Positions 62,279 through 64,000 of a stretch of 64,000 nucleotides of DNA are shown piece after piece. Under the pieces are notes generated by a model. The model searched no databases, had not been told where the DNA came from, and saw only the letters and a program-made list of their open reading frames with translations. Within the stretch, counting starts at the first letter, position 1, and every line of letters begins with the position of its first letter. Made by a program: the position numbers and the translations under genes. The stretch comes from Rhodopirellula baltica SH 1 (GTDB taxonomy: Bacteria; Planctomycetota; Planctomycetia; Pirellulales; Pirellulaceae), in contig NC_005027.1 in the NCBI RefSeq assembly GCF_000196115.1, positions 5,948,001 through 6,012,000 of the forward strand, written 5' to 3'.

Positions 62279-64000
62279 TCCGCAATCAAACGAAGTGGAC
62301 GAAAGCGAACTGCGAGACGAAGCCGATATCGGCCGCGCGATGCGAGGGTCGTTGATCGTGTTGGTGGTTCTGGCTTTGATCGGTGGCGTTGCAGCCTATG
62401 TCTTGACGCGTCCCAAAGCGGCACCGCCCGTTCGCGAATCCAAGTTGGCCGCGGTCGCGGTGCGTGAGCGGCCCATGGTGCAGGTTCCAACCACCCCGTT
62501 TACGGACATCACCGAAGAAGCGGGGATCTCTTTTGTTCACAACAACGGTGCGACAGGAGACAAGTTGCTGCCGGAAACGATGGGTGGTGGAAGTGCCTTT
62601 CTTGATTTCGACAACGACGGGGATCAGGACCTGTTGTTGATCAATTCGATGGATTGGTCTTGGGACGAACCAAGTGATCGAGGGAACACATCGGCTCTGT
62701 ATCGAAACGAAGGTGGCAAGTTCGTCGATGTGACCAAGGGTTCGGGTTTGGACGTTGAGTTGTACGGAATGGGAGTCGCGGTCGGCGATTATGACCAAGA
62801 CGGTTTGGTGGACGTCTTTATCTCCGCGGTTGGGACAAATCGATTGTTTCGCAATGTCGGTGAAGGCAAATTCGAGGACACTACTGAAACGGCCGGCGTT
62901 GGTGGCGAAGAAGATCGATGGAGTACGAGTTCCGGTTGGTTTGACTACGACAACGATGGTGATTTGGACCTGTTTGTTTGCAACTACGTTGGATGGAGTC
63001 GCGAGTACGATCAGTCCCAGGGGTTTCAGCTTGTCGGCGGCGGACGAGCGTACGGTCGTCCTCAGAATTTTGAAGGAACGTTCCCGTATCTGTACCGCAA
63101 CGATGGTGATGGCGAATTCACAGACGTGTCGGAGGAAGCCGGCATTCAGATTCGCAATGTGTCCACCAATGTTCCGCAGTCGAAATCGCTTGGGTTGGCT
63201 TTGTGCGACTTTGATCGCAATGGGTTCATGGATGTTGTGGTAGCCAACGACACGGTGCAAAACTGTTTGCTGCGGAATGGCGGCGACGGGAAATTCACGG
63301 AGATGGGAGCGATTTGCGGGATCGCATTTGACTCCTCCGGCAACGCCCGCGGGGCCATGGGCATCGATGTGACATCGTTTCGTGAACAATCCAGCGTGGC
63401 GGTTGCAATCGGAAACTTTTCCAACGAGATGACCGCGTTGTACGTGACAAAGGCTGGGCGAATGCAGTTTTATGACGAAGCGATTTCGACGGGGCTCGGT
63501 CCAAGCACGCGTCTGTTACTGACATTTGGATTGGCTTATGTCGACTACGATTTAGATGGTCGCTTGGACTTGTTCTGTGCAAACGGGCACTTAGAAGAGG
63601 ATATCAATCGGGTGCAGCCAAGTCAGCACTATGAGCAACCGCCTCAGATGTTTTGGAATGCGGGCCCCGAGTTCGAAACCGAGTTTCTGCCGGTTGGCAA
63701 GGAGCAGTTAGGTGAGGATTTCGTGGAACCGATGGTTGGACGCGGTGCATCCTACGCGGACGTCGATTTGGACGGTGATTTGGATCTGCTGATCACATCC
63801 GCCGGACGTGCGCCACGATTGTTACGCAACGATCAAGAAACGGGGCACCACTGGTTGCGATTGAAATTGGTGGGCGATGGTGAGAAGTGCAATCGAGACG
63901 CCATTGGGGCGTGGGTGAGCGTCACTGTTGGTGACGAAGTGATTGCAAAACAAGTGATGCCGACCCGAAGCTATTTGACACAGGTGGAGTTGCCATTGAC
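62268..64000 (+). CDS. CRTAC1 family protein (FG-GAP/VCBS repeats, UnbV/ASPIC), 3' end missing
   Basis: The frame starts at ATG 62268, overlapping the cytochrome stop by 11 bp with GGAG about 9 bases upstream, and stays open to the window end (577 codons). One membrane helix at about 27-46 anchors a periplasmic beta-propeller. Six calcium-binding loops of the FG-GAP/VCBS type are seen: DFDNDGDQD, DYDQDGLVD, DYDNDGDLD, DFDRNGFMD, DYDLDGRLD and DVDLDGDLD. At the end NRDAIGAWVSVTVGD begins the UnbV/ASPIC domain, which is cut off. Such proteins are abundant in planctomycetes next to TPR and cytochrome genes; their function is unknown. It probably forms a complex with the upstream cytochrome. Confidence 0.87.
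   Translation, partial: MTSDPQSNEVDESELRDEADIGRAMRGSLIVLVVLALIGGVAAYVLTRPKAAPPVRESKLAAVAVRERPMVQVPTTPFTDITEEAGISFVHNNGATGDKLLPETMGGGSAFLDFDNDGDQDLLLINSMDWSWDEPSDRGNTSALYRNEGGKFVDVTKGSGLDVELYGMGVAVGDYDQDGLVDVFISAVGTNRLFRNVGEGKFEDTTETAGVGGEEDRWSTSSGWFDYDNDGDLDLFVCNYVGWSREYDQSQGFQLVGGGRAYGRPQNFEGTFPYLYRNDGDGEFTDVSEEAGIQIRNVSTNVPQSKSLGLALCDFDRNGFMDVVVANDTVQNCLLRNGGDGKFTEMGAICGIAFDSSGNARGAMGIDVTSFREQSSVAVAIGNFSNEMTALYVTKAGRMQFYDEAISTGLGPSTRLLLTFGLAYVDYDLDGRLDLFCANGHLEEDINRVQPSQHYEQPPQMFWNAGPEFETEFLPVGKEQLGEDFVEPMVGRGASYADVDLDGDLDLLITSAGRAPRLLRNDQETGHHWLRLKLVGDGEKCNRDAIGAWVSVTVGDEVIAKQVMPTRSYLTQVELPL

Overview
The window looks like chromosomal DNA of a marine planctomycete of the Pirellulaceae, most like Rhodopirellula. 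This rests on family content and is not a database match. The pointers are three DUF1559 pseudopilin-like proteins with a conserved prepilin N-terminus, an ECF sigma factor next to a membrane-anchored Ser/Thr kinase, a CRTAC1 (FG-GAP/UnbV) protein next to a multihaem cytochrome, secreted sialidase-like and CotH proteins, and weak or absent Shine-Dalgarno sites at many genes. I see no rRNA, tRNA, CRISPR array, phage or complete insertion sequence.

Layout. 0-9 kb: end of a DUF1569 gene, a two-gene RND efflux system (long adaptor plus pump), an HD phosphohydrolase, a PhzF-GNAT pair and a MarR regulator. 9-15.4 kb: ECF sigma factor, Ser/Thr kinase, glycosyltransferase and a LamG/sialidase-like protein. 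15.4-21 kb: a CotH - VTC polyphosphate polymerase - DUF4956 module on the minus strand, divergent from a secreted squalene-cyclase-fold protein that has a consensus sigma-54 promoter. 21-26.5 kb: a six-gene minus-strand operon (two DUF1559 proteins, PepSY membrane protein, DUF2271, DUF4198, flavodoxin) behind a Fur-box-like palindrome. 26.5-36 kb: two ABC ATPases and two large FtsX-type permeases around an enterochelin-esterase-like protein. 36-40.3 kb: a REPIN/MITE-like element, then a histidine kinase and sigma-54 activator divergent from a DUF1559 gene with its own sigma-54-type promoter and a palindrome placed like an enhancer site. 40.4-44 kb: an EF-hand protein and a Na/Pi cotransporter - small coiled-coil - PPK2 operon. 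44-52.3 kb: a nucleoside hydrolase-sialidase fusion, DUF3124 protein, SulP-carbonic anhydrase fusion and K+/H+ antiporter. 52.5-57.7 kb: MarR - adaptor - RND pump operon. 57.9-64 kb: an NsrR-like Rrf2 regulator divergent from a small secreted protein, a five-haem cytochrome with membrane and TPR domains, and a CRTAC1 protein cut by the window end.

Themes. Phosphate and polyphosphate handling appears twice (VTC/DUF4956/CotH, and Na/Pi/PPK2). Iron acquisition is suggested by the PepSY operon and the Fes-like esterase. Sigma-54 control appears at two promoters near one two-component pair. The least described modules are the cytochrome-CRTAC1 locus and the sigma-54/DUF1559 locus.
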